DNA from: Prado023 sp963714995
Lineage (GTDB): Bacteria; Actinomycetota; Actinomycetes; S36-B12; CAIYMF01
DNA length: 64,000 nucleotides
Assembly (NCBI GenBank): GCA_963714995.1
Contig: CAVQQP010000017.1
Span: 310,001-374,000, forward strand
Reading direction: 5' to 3'
Shown here: positions 37,947 through 46,366 of the stretch, in pieces
Numbering within the stretch: the stretch's first letter is position 1
Layout of the letters: each line of letters starts with the position of its first letter
The notes under the pieces: generated by a model
What the model was told of the DNA's origin: nothing
The model's database searches: none
Seen by the model: the letters and a program-made list of their open reading frames with translations, nothing else
Program-made: the position numbers and the translations under genes

Positions 37947-39611
37947 CTACATCCGCTCGGGGGCCGAGACCCCCAACAGGGTGAGTCCGTTCACCAGCAC
38001 CTGGCGCGAGGCCGCGCAGAGCCAGAGCCGCGCGATGTTCAGCGGCTCGACGGGATCGTCGCCCATCGGCAGCACCCGACAGACGTCGTAGAAGCGGTGG
38101 TACGCGGTCGCCAACCGCTCGAGGTAGCGAGCGATCCGGTGCGGCTCGCGCAGCTCGGCAGCGCTGGCCACCACCCGCGGGAACTCGGCCAGGATGCCGA
38201 GCAGGTCGTTCTCGCGCTCATTGGACAGCAGCGCCGGGTCGAACGACGAGGAGCGCCAGTCGATGCCGAGCTCCGCGGCGTTGCGCAGCACGGAGGCGAT
38301 CCGCGCCGAGCCGTACTGGACGTAGTAGACCGGGTTGTCGTTGGTGCGCTTGAGCAGGAGGTCCACGTCGAGGACCAGCGGGGAGTCAACGGGGTAGCGG
38401 ATCAGGGAGTAGCGGGCCGCATCGGTGCCCACCTCCTCGATGAGGTCGTCGATCGTGATGATGTTCCCCGCGCGCTTGCTCAGCCGGACCTCCTCACCAC
38501 CCTTGACCATCTTGACCAGCTGCCCGATGAGGACCTCGATGGTGGTGTCGGGGTCGTCGCCGGCGCACGCGGCGACCGCCCGCAGCCGGTTGACGTAGCC
38601 GTGGTGGTCGGCGCCGAGCAGGTAGATGCACAGGTCGGCTCCGCGATTGCGCTTGTCGACGTAGTAGGCGGTGTCGGAGGCGAAGTACGTCAGCTCGCCG
38701 TCGGCCTTGACCAGGACGCGGTCCTTGTCGTCGTCGAAGTCCGACGTCCGCAGCCAGATCGCGCCGTCGGCCTCGTACATGTGGCCCTGCTCGCGCAGCT
38801 GGCTGAACGCCCGCTCGACCGCACCGGACTCGTGCAGCGTCCGCTCCGAGTACCAGACGTCGAAGTGCGTCGCGAACCGCGTGAGGCTCTCCTGCTGCTC
38901 CTCCAGCATGGTCCGGTAGCCGAGCTCGCGGAACATGACGAGCTGCTCGTCGATGGGGAGCCTGACGATGCCGGAGTCGTTGGCGACGATCTCCGCGGCG
39001 ATGTCCTTGATGTAGCTGCCGTGGTACCCGCCCTCAGGTGCGGGGAGACCGTGCGCGGCGTTCATGATCGACTCGCCGAACCGGTCCATCTGGACGCCGC
39101 GGTCGTTGATGTAGAACTCGCGGGTCACGTCCGCGCCCTGGGCGGCCAGCACCCGGGCGATGGCATCGCCGACAGCTGCCCAGCGCGTGTGGCCCAGGTG
39201 GATCGGTCCGGTCGGGTTGGCCGAGATGAACTCGATGTTGATCCAGCGGCCACGCTGGGTGGTGCCACGGCCGTAGTGCTCACCCTCGACGACGATGCGA
39301 GCAGCGACCTCGCCCTGGCTGGCAGCCTCCAGCGTGATGTTGACGAATCCGGGTCCGGCCACCTCGGCGCGGGCGATCGCGGGACTCAGCGCGAGCTGGG
39401 CGGCCAGCATCTCGCCGATGAGGCGCGGAGGGGTGTGGGCGGGCTTGGCCAGGGTCATCGCGACGTTGGTCGCGTAGTCGCCGTGCTCGCGGTTCTTGGG
39501 ACGCTCGACCGTGGCGTTGACCCGGTACCCCTTCGGCAGGCACAGCTTGTTGTCCTCGATGAGGTCGGTCACAGAGGCCGCGACGAGGGCTGCCAGGGCG
39601 TCGGGGGTCAT
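37947..39611 (-). CDS. argS: Arginyl-tRNA synthetase
   Basis: 554 residues, class I synthetase. N-terminal Add-1 domain, HIGH-type motif ANPTGPIHLGHTRWAAVGDA, the KMSKS-position loop VRLSKRAGNIITIDDL and a C-terminal anticodon-binding helical domain ending VSAPERM. ATG 39611 is chosen because TACCAT lies 7 nt upstream and no Shine-Dalgarno exists. A tRNA-Arg gene is divergent, 160 bp away. Confidence 0.96.
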   Translation of the reverse strand: MTPDALAALVAASVTDLIEDNKLCLPKGYRVNATVERPKNREHGDYATNVAMTLAKPAHTPPRLIGEMLAAQLALSPAIARAEVAGPGFVNITLEAASQGEVAARIVVEGEHYGRGTTQRGRWINIEFISANPTGPIHLGHTRWAAVGDAIARVLAAQGADVTREFYINDRGVQMDRFGESIMNAAHGLPAPEGGYHGSYIKDIAAEIVANDSGIVRLPIDEQLVMFRELGYRTMLEEQQESLTRFATHFDVWYSERTLHESGAVERAFSQLREQGHMYEADGAIWLRTSDFDDDKDRVLVKADGELTYFASDTAYYVDKRNRGADLCIYLLGADHHGYVNRLRAVAACAGDDPDTTIEVLIGQLVKMVKGGEEVRLSKRAGNIITIDDLIEEVGTDAARYSLIRYPVDSPLVLDVDLLLKRTNDNPVYYVQYGSARIASVLRNAAELGIDWRSSSFDPALLSNERENDLLGILAEFPRVVASAAELREPHRIARYLERLATAYHRFYDVCRVLPMGDDPVEPLNIARLWLCAASRQVLVNGLTLLGVSAPERM

Positions 39612-39728
39612 GCGCGCAATGGTAGTGGGGCGGGCAGAGGGGCTCGGACCTGCGCCGACGCACCCAACCCCCTGGTGCACGGCCGAGATGCAACGCAACG
39701 TCCTGGCCCCCGGGGGGCGGCGGCGGAT

Positions 39729-39757
39729 TTGGGGGCGTGGGTGGGGGTCGGTAGGAT
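39729..39757 (+). promoter_or_regulatory. Promoter of tRNA-Arg
   Basis: TTGGGG (39729-39734), 17-bp spacer, TAGGAT (39752-39757). Transcription would start about 7 nt before the mature tRNA 5' end. Confidence 0.5.
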
Positions 39758-39770
39758 GGCTCGTGCCCTG

Positions 39771-39842
39771 GCCCCCGTAGCTCAGGGGATAGAGCGGTGC
39801 CCTCCGGAGGCATGCGCGCAGGTTCGAATCCTGCCGGGGGCA
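39771..39842 (+). tRNA. tRNA-Arg (anticodon CCG)
   Basis: 72-nt cloverleaf: acceptor GCCCCCG/CGGGGGC, D-stem GCTC/GAGC, anticodon stem GTGCC/GGCAT around loop CTCCGGA with anticodon CCG (39804-39806), T-arm GCAGG-TTCGAAT-CCTGC, discriminator A. The 3' CCA is not encoded (ACCCC follows). Confidence 0.97.
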
Positions 39843-39875
39843 CCCCTCGGTGGACTGATCGGGGACCGAAGCGGA

Positions 39876-39892
39876 GTGACACGCAGTGTCAC
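39876..39892 (+). terminator. Hairpin after tRNA-Arg
   Basis: Perfect 7-bp stem GTGACAC/GTGTCAC with a GCA loop, 34 bp beyond the tRNA. Confidence 0.4.
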
Positions 39893-40225
39893 CGGCCGGC
39901 ACCGTCCCGCTGGCCCTCGTGCCAGGGGATCGCAGTCCCCGATGGCCCTGACGTTGCACCGCGCGGACGCCCACAGTCGTCCTAGGAGCTGATTCCCTGG
40001 TAGGGGACGAATTCCCATTGCGTCAACTCCAATCGGTCACCTGGGCCACGCAACGCAGATGATGTGACTCAACGTGTGCGATGGATGTACCGCTCAGCCC
40101 GTTCGCGGCACACGATCTGCGTAACTATCGGTGATATTCGTGCATCCTCATCTGACGGACCCGGGTCATTTGAGTGAATCCGTCCCCGCGCAGCACCACG
40201 CATTCCCACACAGGAGTTGAACCAC
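39893..40225. other. Intergenic region upstream of the surface-protein gene
   Basis: 333 bp with no gene pattern. It contains a relatively AT-rich patch at about 40,108-40,150 (GTAACTATCGGTGATATT) that probably holds the promoter of the following gene, and the ribosome-binding site AGGAG at 40,212-40,216. Confidence 0.35.
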
Positions 40226-41506
40226 TTGTCCACCACCACAGCCAGTCGCAGCCGGCATGTCGCTGGCGCTGGCCACAGCCCTCGCGCTCGTCGGCGCCAT
40301 GCTCACGCTGGCCCTGCCGTCCGCGTCGGCCACCCCATCGCCGTCGGTGATCGATCTGCCATGCCACGAGCTCCCAGAGCAACCCCTACACGAGGAACCG
40401 CGTCAACACCTCCTCGATCGACGAGCAGGGACAACCGCTTCCTGAACGGGCACGGGCAGCACACCGGGCCGGTCGTGGTTCGAGGGTCATCGGCGTGACG
40501 TGGGGCGACATCATCCCCGCCTTCTCGTACACCAACCCCAGGACTGGCGTGATGACGTCCTATCCCGGCCAGAACCTGACGCCCGAGGGCACCGCGATCC
40601 TGGCCAACGGCTGCGCAGAGCGTGCCGGAGGTCGTGGTCGAGTTCGACCTGACAAGCACTGAGTGCGTCGTCGGCACCGAGGGGAAGTCCGCGACGCTGA
40701 GCGTGACGAACAGGCAGTCATCGACCGAGAGCATCGACTACACGCTGACGGGGCCCGGCACCGCGGTGCTGGACGGCGCAGCCCTGCTGCCAGGGTGCCA
40801 CCCGAGACATTCACCGTTGCCGAGTCCGATTTCGGGTCACGGGTGAACTCGGCAGCGATCGACGCCGCTGTCGAGGACGTCCACTGCCACCGCCACAGCG
40901 CTCGACCGATGCGGATGCGATGCCCCGACCGACGTGGTCCCGCGCTCGACGAGCACCTCACGAGTCGCGACCCCGCACCTTCGTCGAGGCGTGACGGCGA
41001 CGACCTCTCGATGGACGCACGTCGGAGGGCCAAGACGAGTGGTCCCGCGGACACGAGGCGGTCAGCTGAGCACGCCTGCACGGGCCGCCTGCCGCCGGGC
41101 GCAAGTGTCACCGCTGACGGCGACGGTCAACGAGGGGCACCGACCATCGCCATCGATGGCGCCACGACCGAGTGGACACATACCTTCACGACGGTGGCTG
41201 ACCTCGACTGCACGGCAACCATCGTCACCCCGCCGGTCGTCACTCCGCCGGCCGTCACCCCGCCGCGTGGCTGCAGCCCCGCCCGCGGTCGTCACCCCGC
41301 CGGTGGTGGAAGAGGTTGAGGACGAGGCTGACGTTGCTGCTGAGGAGGACGTCGTCGAGGAGGACGAGGAGACCGCGGTTGCGGGCTCCGAGGACGAGCT
41401 GGCTGCCACCGGTGGCAGCACCTCCGCCGCCCTGCTGGGCGCGCTGCTGGTGCTCAGCGGAGCAGCCCTGATCGCCAGCCGTCGCCGGTTCGGGATGACT
41501 GACTGA
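40226..41506 (+). pseudogene. Secreted cell-surface protein with LAxTG sorting signal, multiply frameshifted
   Basis: TTG 40226 has AGGAG at 9-base spacing. Joined across frames it reads as a signal peptide (MSLALATALALVGAMLTLALPSASA, cleavage after ASA), an extracellular part with VTWGDIIPAFSYTNPRTGV, FDLTSTECVVGTEGKSATLS (Ig-like strands) and TTEWTHTFTTVADLDC, a TPPVVTPPAVTPP stalk, an acidic stretch and the C-terminal anchor LAATGGSTSAALLGALL then RRRFG. LAxTG is the signal used by class E sortases in high-GC actinobacteria. At least six frame changes occur, mostly in the direction of single-base insertions (the first near 40,256). No close named family recognised. Confidence 0.6.
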
Positions 41507-41517
41507 TCACAGCGGTA

Positions 41518-41555
41518 CTGAAGGGGCCAGGCGGACCATCGCCTGGCCCCTTCAG
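41518..41555 (+). terminator. Strong hairpin terminator after the surface protein
   Basis: Perfect 16-bp stem CTGAAGGGGCCAGGCG (41518-41533) with 41540-41555, 6-nt loop, 11 bp beyond the stop. Confidence 0.7.
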
Positions 41556-41592
41556 CGTTGATGCCGAGAGATCCACCGGTAGCGTCGCGCCC

Positions 41593-42402
41593 ATGGCCGA
41601 AGCCCGCTCCCCTGCCGCCACCGTCGACACGATCGACGAGGCTGCGGCGTCCAAGTCCGCGCTGCCCAACTCGAAGCTGTTCGTGATGTCCGTGCTGGGT
41701 GGGATGCTCATCGCGGTGGGAGCGCTCCTCGCGATCGTGGTGGCGGGCGGCTCCACGGAGCTGGTTGCGAGCAACCCCGGCCTGGCGCGACTGGTGATGG
41801 GCGTGGTCTTCCCCGTGGGGTTCATCGCCGTGATGCTCACCGGCGCGGGGCTGTTCACGTCCGACTGCGCGACCCAGGTCGTGCCCTGGTACCGGCGCCG
41901 GGTATCCGCCACGGCGATGCTGCGGGTGCTCATCGTGGCCTACCTGGCCAACGTGGTCGGGGCGGTCGGACTCGCATTCCTGGGCAAGGCTGGCGGAATC
42001 CTGGGCCCGGATCAGCCCTGGACCCCCTACCTGCTTGCGCTGGCGGACGGCAAGGTGTCGCACAGCTGGGTGGAGGTGTTCAGCAAGGGGATCCTGGCCA
42101 ACATGCTCGTGTGCGTCGCGGCGTGGCAGGCCTACTCGTCGCGGTCGACGACCGGCAAGATCCTGGGGATCTGGTTCCCGGTGATGGCGTTCGTGGCGTT
42201 GGGCACGGAGCACAGCATCGCCAACCTGTTCTTCATCCCGGCTGCCATGCTCAGCGGGGCGGACATCACGGTCGCGCAGTTCGTGACGGCCAACCTGATC
42301 CCGGCGACGCTCGGAAACTGGGTCGGCGGGGCGCTGCTGATCGGGCTGCCGTACGCGTGGCTGTACTCAGCACGCCGACCGGTGACGGCCGTGAGCAGCT
42401 GA
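41593..42402 (+). CDS. Formate/nitrite transporter (FNT) family channel
   Basis: 269 residues, six helices. SVLGGMLIAVGALL in helix 1, GILANMLVCVAAW and the gating-His motif GTEHSIANLFFIPAAML (His207) are FNT signatures. Members move formate, nitrite, lactate or hydrosulfide; the selectivity is not evident. Nearby sulfur genes make hydrosulfide worth considering but do not prove it. Leaderless start: TAGCGT (41580-41585) is 7 nt before ATG 41593. Confidence 0.85.
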   Translation: MAEARSPAATVDTIDEAAASKSALPNSKLFVMSVLGGMLIAVGALLAIVVAGGSTELVASNPGLARLVMGVVFPVGFIAVMLTGAGLFTSDCATQVVPWYRRRVSATAMLRVLIVAYLANVVGAVGLAFLGKAGGILGPDQPWTPYLLALADGKVSHSWVEVFSKGILANMLVCVAAWQAYSSRSTTGKILGIWFPVMAFVALGTEHSIANLFFIPAAMLSGADITVAQFVTANLIPATLGNWVGGALLIGLPYAWLYSARRPVTAVSS

Positions 42403-42452
42403 GGGCGCTGGGGCCGACGACGGAACGATGAGCCGACGGCAGCCCGGCCGGA

Positions 42453-42776
42453 CTACTCGTCCACGTCCTCCATGGGCTCGATCATCGGAGCCAGGTCGCC
42501 GGACTCATCCTCCGACTCGTCCACGTCCTCCATCGGCTCGATCATGGGCGCCAGGTCGCCGGAGTCATCCGACAGGACGGACTCGTCGACGTCCTCCATC
42601 GGCTCGATCATCGGGGCCATGTCGACCTGGGCCTCGGACACCACCACGGTGGATCCACTGGGGCCCTCGGCCGACGCACTGGCAGCGACTGACCCGTTGA
42701 CGGCGAACGCCGTGATGGCCATGGCCGCGAGCGCCAAGCTCACAGCGCGACCGGGGTGCTGCGTAAGAGTACTCAT
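42453..42776 (-). CDS. Small secreted acidic protein with three tandem repeats
   Basis: 107 residues. A signal peptide (RAVSLALAAMAITAFAVNGSVAASASA, likely cleaved after ASA) is followed by about 65 mature residues dominated by three copies of a unit of roughly 20 aa, D(M/L)APMIEPMEDVDES plus a short Ser/Asp/Glu spacer. The third copy ends at the stop codon. The mature protein is strongly acidic, Met/Pro-containing and without Cys. No known family recognised; cation binding or a wall-associated role is only a guess. ATG 42776 is preceded by GGGGG. Confidence 0.65.
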   Translation of the reverse strand: MSTLTQHPGRAVSLALAAMAITAFAVNGSVAASASAEGPSGSTVVVSEAQVDMAPMIEPMEDVDESVLSDDSGDLAPMIEPMEDVDESEDESGDLAPMIEPMEDVDE

Positions 42777-42879
42777 GGGAACCCCCAAAGGCCGCAATCT
42801 CGGACACCCGCACCATAAGCCCCAACTACACACTGTGTCTCGCTGGTTGCAGGTGTCACCCGAATGGGTGTAAGTCCGA

Positions 42880-44247
42880 CTACGCGTCGTGGCCCAGCCG
42901 CGCCAGCAGCAGGACCTCCGCGAGGGTCAACCGGCGCAGGACCTCGAGGTCCACGCTCTCGTTCGGCCCGTGCCAGCACGCCGCCGGGTCGCCGGGGCCG
43001 ACCACGAGGATCGTGGCGTCCGGGAACTTCACGGCGATGTCGGCGATGAACGGGATCGACCCACCGATCCCCATGTGCACCGGCTCGGTGCCGTCCCACG
43101 CATCGGTGAACGCCGCCCTGGCGACGTCGGCGTTCGGCCCGGAGGGCACCAGGGCCACGGCGTTGCCCGCGGAACCCGGCACGCACGTCACGGTCACTCC
43201 CCACGGGGCACTCGCGACCAGGTGATCAGCCAGGGCCTGCTGAGCGGCCGCCGGGTCCTGCCCGGGCGCGATCCGCATGCTGACCTTCGCCCGCGCGATC
43301 GGGAGCAGCACGTTGGCCGCGGCCTCGGTCCGGGGAGCATCGATCGCCAGGACGGTCACCGCCGGCAGCGACCAGATCCGGTTCGCCGCCGAGCCCTCCC
43401 CGATCGACGCCACGCCCTCGAGCACGCCTGCCTCGGACCGCAGCGCGGCCTCGTCGAGGTCGACGGTCGGAACCGGCCCGTGGACCAGCCCGGGCACGGC
43501 CACCCGCCCCGCGTCGTCGTGCAACCCGGCCAGCAGCCGGCACAGCGAGGTCAGCGCATCCGGGAAGAGCCCGCCGAACACACCCGAGTGCTGCTCGCCG
43601 GCGTGCGTGCGGACCTCGACGAACACCTCGACCAGCCCACGCAGCGACGTCGTGAATGCTGGGACGTCCACCTCCCAGTTCGACGAGTCAGCGATCACGA
43701 CGACGTCGGCGGCGAGCAGGTCCCCGTACTCCTCCAGGAACGGGCCGAAGGTCGGTGAGCCGACCTCCTCCTCCCCCTCCACGAACACGGTCACGCCCAC
43801 CGGCAGGCCGTCGGGGTACGCCGCCTGCAGGACCCGCAGCGCGCCGACGTGGGCCATGATCCCGGCCTTGTCGTCGGCCGCACCGCGACCGTAGAGCCGC
43901 CCGTCGCGCTCGACGGGCTCGAACGGATCGCTGTCCCAGTCCGCCAGGTTCCCCGCCGGCTGGACGTCGTGGTGCGCGTACAGGAGCACCGTGGGCGCCC
44001 CGTCCGGCGCCGGGATCCGCGCGACCACCGCGGGCGCGCCGTCGTCGGCCTCCAGCACGCGGACGTCAGGCATCCCCAGGTCGGCCAACAGGGTCGCGAC
44101 TGTCTCCGCGCTTCGCGCGACATCGGGCGAGGTCACCCCGTCGCGGCTCACACTGGGGATCCGCACGAGGTCCTCGAGGTCGGCTCGGATGCCCGGCAGG
44201 GCGGCAGCGACAGCGGAGCGGAACTGGTCGGTGGAGGGCGTGGTCAT
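42880..44247 (-). CDS. M20-family metallopeptidase (dipeptidase)
   Basis: 455 residues. Two-zinc site residues: His in LLYAHHDVQPAG, bridging Asp in GRGAADDKAGIMAH, Glu-Glu in FVEGEEEVGSP, Asp in VVIADSSNW and the final His in CWHGPNES. The dimerisation lid lies between. This is the dipeptidase branch (CNDP/DapE-like proteins of M20). ATG 44247 is 7 nt after a CAGGAT hexamer that also contains AGGA. Confidence 0.88.
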   Translation of the reverse strand: MTTPSTDQFRSAVAAALPGIRADLEDLVRIPSVSRDGVTSPDVARSAETVATLLADLGMPDVRVLEADDGAPAVVARIPAPDGAPTVLLYAHHDVQPAGNLADWDSDPFEPVERDGRLYGRGAADDKAGIMAHVGALRVLQAAYPDGLPVGVTVFVEGEEEVGSPTFGPFLEEYGDLLAADVVVIADSSNWEVDVPAFTTSLRGLVEVFVEVRTHAGEQHSGVFGGLFPDALTSLCRLLAGLHDDAGRVAVPGLVHGPVPTVDLDEAALRSEAGVLEGVASIGEGSAANRIWSLPAVTVLAIDAPRTEAAANVLLPIARAKVSMRIAPGQDPAAAQQALADHLVASAPWGVTVTCVPGSAGNAVALVPSGPNADVARAAFTDAWDGTEPVHMGIGGSIPFIADIAVKFPDATILVVGPGDPAACWHGPNESVDLEVLRRLTLAEVLLLARLGHDA

Positions 44248-44304
44248 GCCGATCATCCTGTCAGCCGAGGACCACGCGCGCCCAGCGGCGCGAGGCCCGC
44301 TGCC

Positions 44305-46101
44305 CTACTCCACCGTGATCGAGGCGGGCTTCGACGCATTGCCCGCCTCGTCGATGCCGATCACGCAGACCATGGTCGGGAGGTCCGCTGCCTGGATGGT
44401 CGCCGGGACCCGGCGGTACCCGACGTAGCCCTCGGCCGTGGCGCAGTCGATCGAGTCGACCGGGCCGCTCACCCACCGGAACTGGCTGAGCTCCGGCGGG
44501 GCGAACACGGGCTCCACCTGGACCCCTCCCTCGACCGGCGTCGTGGTCAGCTCGATGGTGGCCGGATCGGGAGCCGTGCCGTCGGCTCGGATCACCACGG
44601 CCGTGGGTTGGGCGGCCGACCCGACACACACCAGGGTGAACCCCTCGTCCGCGGGCAGGATCACCGGGTAGGTCCACTCGGCCGCCGGGGTGGGCAGGAC
44701 CTCGACCGGGGGGTCGGCGGGTCCACCCGCCGGGCTCGCCCCCGGGTCGGCGCCGGCCCCCGGGTCGGCTGAGGCCCCCGGGTCGGCGCTGGTGGTCGCC
44801 CCGGGGGCGGCACTGGCCGACACCCCGGGATCGGCGGTCGCCGACGATCCCACCTCCGCTGGAGTCGCCGACTCCTCGCCCTCACCCGCAGCGGCGGCAG
44901 CCAGCGCAGCCGCCCGCGTGGCGTCGAGCCACCCCTCGGGCGCCGTGCAGTCCACAGTCCCCAACTCGCCCTGCTTCACCTCGATCGCAGCCGTCGAGGT
45001 GAAGCCCTCGGGCAACTCCCCCTCGAGCCCGATGTCCACCGTCGACCCCGGCCTGGCGACCGACGCCACCGCCCGGGCCGGCACCACGGTCTCCGGATCC
45101 TCGAGCGCACAGTCGCCGCCGAGGGCGAACCGGCCCTCCGGGAAGCACCCGGCCAGAGCCACGACGGGCAGCATGTAGCTGGTGTCGTCCTTGACCGAGA
45201 TGCCGCCATCGTCGGCGACCTGGCACGGCAGGCCGAGAGCGCAAGCGGTCGCCTGCGTCGACCCGATGGTCGTCGTGGTCACCATCGCCACCGCATCGCC
45301 GGCGGGGTTGAACACGGGCGAGCCCTGCGACCCATCGAGGATCCCGGCGCAGTCCGAGGCCTGGCCATCACGGCCGAGCAGCCCGTCCTCGAGGATGTCG
45401 GAGGTCTCCCCGACCTGGCATCGGCTGCCCCTCAGGTACTGCTGGTCGGGCGCGAGCCCCTCCACGGGCACTCCTGCGATCAGGATCTCCGCGCCCTGCT
45501 CCACCGCAGGGACAGGATCGATCGGCCGCACGCCACGATCGGCGAGCTCGGCGTAGGTCGACCCGAGTCGCAGGACGGCGAGGTCGGTTCCCCGGACGGA
45601 CGCCCATTCGACGGCCTCGACCGGCGCCTGGACGAGGTCGGCCTGCCCGGCGCCGGTCAACGGGGCGAAGGCGTTGAACTCGACGGTCGCCTCAGGCACG
45701 TCCACGCCGGCCATGATCGAGGCGGGATCGGTCTGCCCCACGCAGCGTGCACTGGTCACCGCATACGCGGCCTTGTCTCCGGCCGCCCCCACGTCCAGCA
45801 GCCACGCGGTGCATGGTTGGGCGAGCCCGGCCGTGCGCCCCACCGCGGTCAGCGACGTCCCGACGGCCTGGGCCTGCCGGAACAACCCCGCGGGGCTCGC
45901 CGGGGAATCGTCAACACCGTCCGAGCTCTGCCTCGCGTAGGTCCCGTAGAGGGCCAGGAAGGCGACGATCGCGGCCAGCGCAGCCAGCCAGATCGGGCGC
46001 CTGCGCCCATGATGGGCCGAGTCCGGGTCCGGTGACTCGCCCGCCTCCGAGGCAGCCCCGTGCTCGGGGTCGTCGGGACGGCGCACCTCACCCTCAGCCA
46101 T
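44305..46101 (-). CDS. Membrane-anchored trypsin-like protein with degenerate catalytic triad
   Basis: 598 residues. Acidic cytoplasmic tail, one membrane helix (about 37-53), then an extracellular trypsin-like domain (about 75-330). The usual TAAHC is TSARC (Arg119 for His), the Asp is kept in GTDLAVLRL (Asp173), and the Ser motif reads GSQGSPVF, with Gln259 where GNSGSP has the nucleophile. Cys pairs remain. A 60-residue Ala/Asp/Pro/Gly linker (ADPGA repeats) leads to a C-terminal part of Ig-like strands. Probably a pseudoprotease with a binding or sensing role. Start from TACGGT 7 nt before ATG 46101. Confidence 0.6.
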   Translation of the reverse strand: MAEGEVRRPDDPEHGAASEAGESPDPDSAHHGRRRPIWLAALAAIVAFLALYGTYARQSSDGVDDSPASPAGLFRQAQAVGTSLTAVGRTAGLAQPCTAWLLDVGAAGDKAAYAVTSARCVGQTDPASIMAGVDVPEATVEFNAFAPLTGAGQADLVQAPVEAVEWASVRGTDLAVLRLGSTYAELADRGVRPIDPVPAVEQGAEILIAGVPVEGLAPDQQYLRGSRCQVGETSDILEDGLLGRDGQASDCAGILDGSQGSPVFNPAGDAVAMVTTTTIGSTQATACALGLPCQVADDGGISVKDDTSYMLPVVALAGCFPEGRFALGGDCALEDPETVVPARAVASVARPGSTVDIGLEGELPEGFTSTAAIEVKQGELGTVDCTAPEGWLDATRAAALAAAAAGEGEESATPAEVGSSATADPGVSASAAPGATTSADPGASADPGAGADPGASPAGGPADPPVEVLPTPAAEWTYPVILPADEGFTLVCVGSAAQPTAVVIRADGTAPDPATIELTTTPVEGGVQVEPVFAPPELSQFRWVSGPVDSIDCATAEGYVGYRRVPATIQAADLPTMVCVIGIDEAGNASKPASITVE

Positions 46102-46190
46102 GCCCGACACCGTACGCGACTGCTCGATGCACGTGTCCGACACGCCGAACCGTCATCCACCAGCGGGGTCCCCCATTCCTTGCGGCCGTT

Positions 46191-46346
46191 CCCGTCGAAA
46201 GCCGGCAGGCGTCGAGTCCCTCAGGGCGACCATGCGCCCGTACACGTCGAAAGCAACCGGGTTCGCCGCGTCGGGAACGACTGAACGGAGCGCGAGGATC
46301 ACGTGGTGAGCACTCCACCCGTGGTGTCGCAGGGCCTTTCGACGGG
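46191..46346. repeat. Spaced inverted repeat in an intergenic region
   Basis: CCCGTCGAAAG (46191-46201) and its exact complement (46336-46346) flank 134 bp; CGTCGAAAG occurs once more inside. No gene is evident in 46102-46366. Confidence 0.3.
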
Positions 46347-46366
46347 ACGAGGCGCGAGGTTCCTCC

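Noticed and set aside
40226..41506. Calling the fragments of this region as several small independent genes
   Set aside because: The fragments follow each other in order as signal peptide, ectodomain, stalk and anchor, and only one start and one terminator are present.
42457..42610. Regular short DNA repeats suggestive of a CRISPR-like array
   Set aside because: They are in frame and encode the acidic protein repeats; no constant-length unique spacers and no cas genes.
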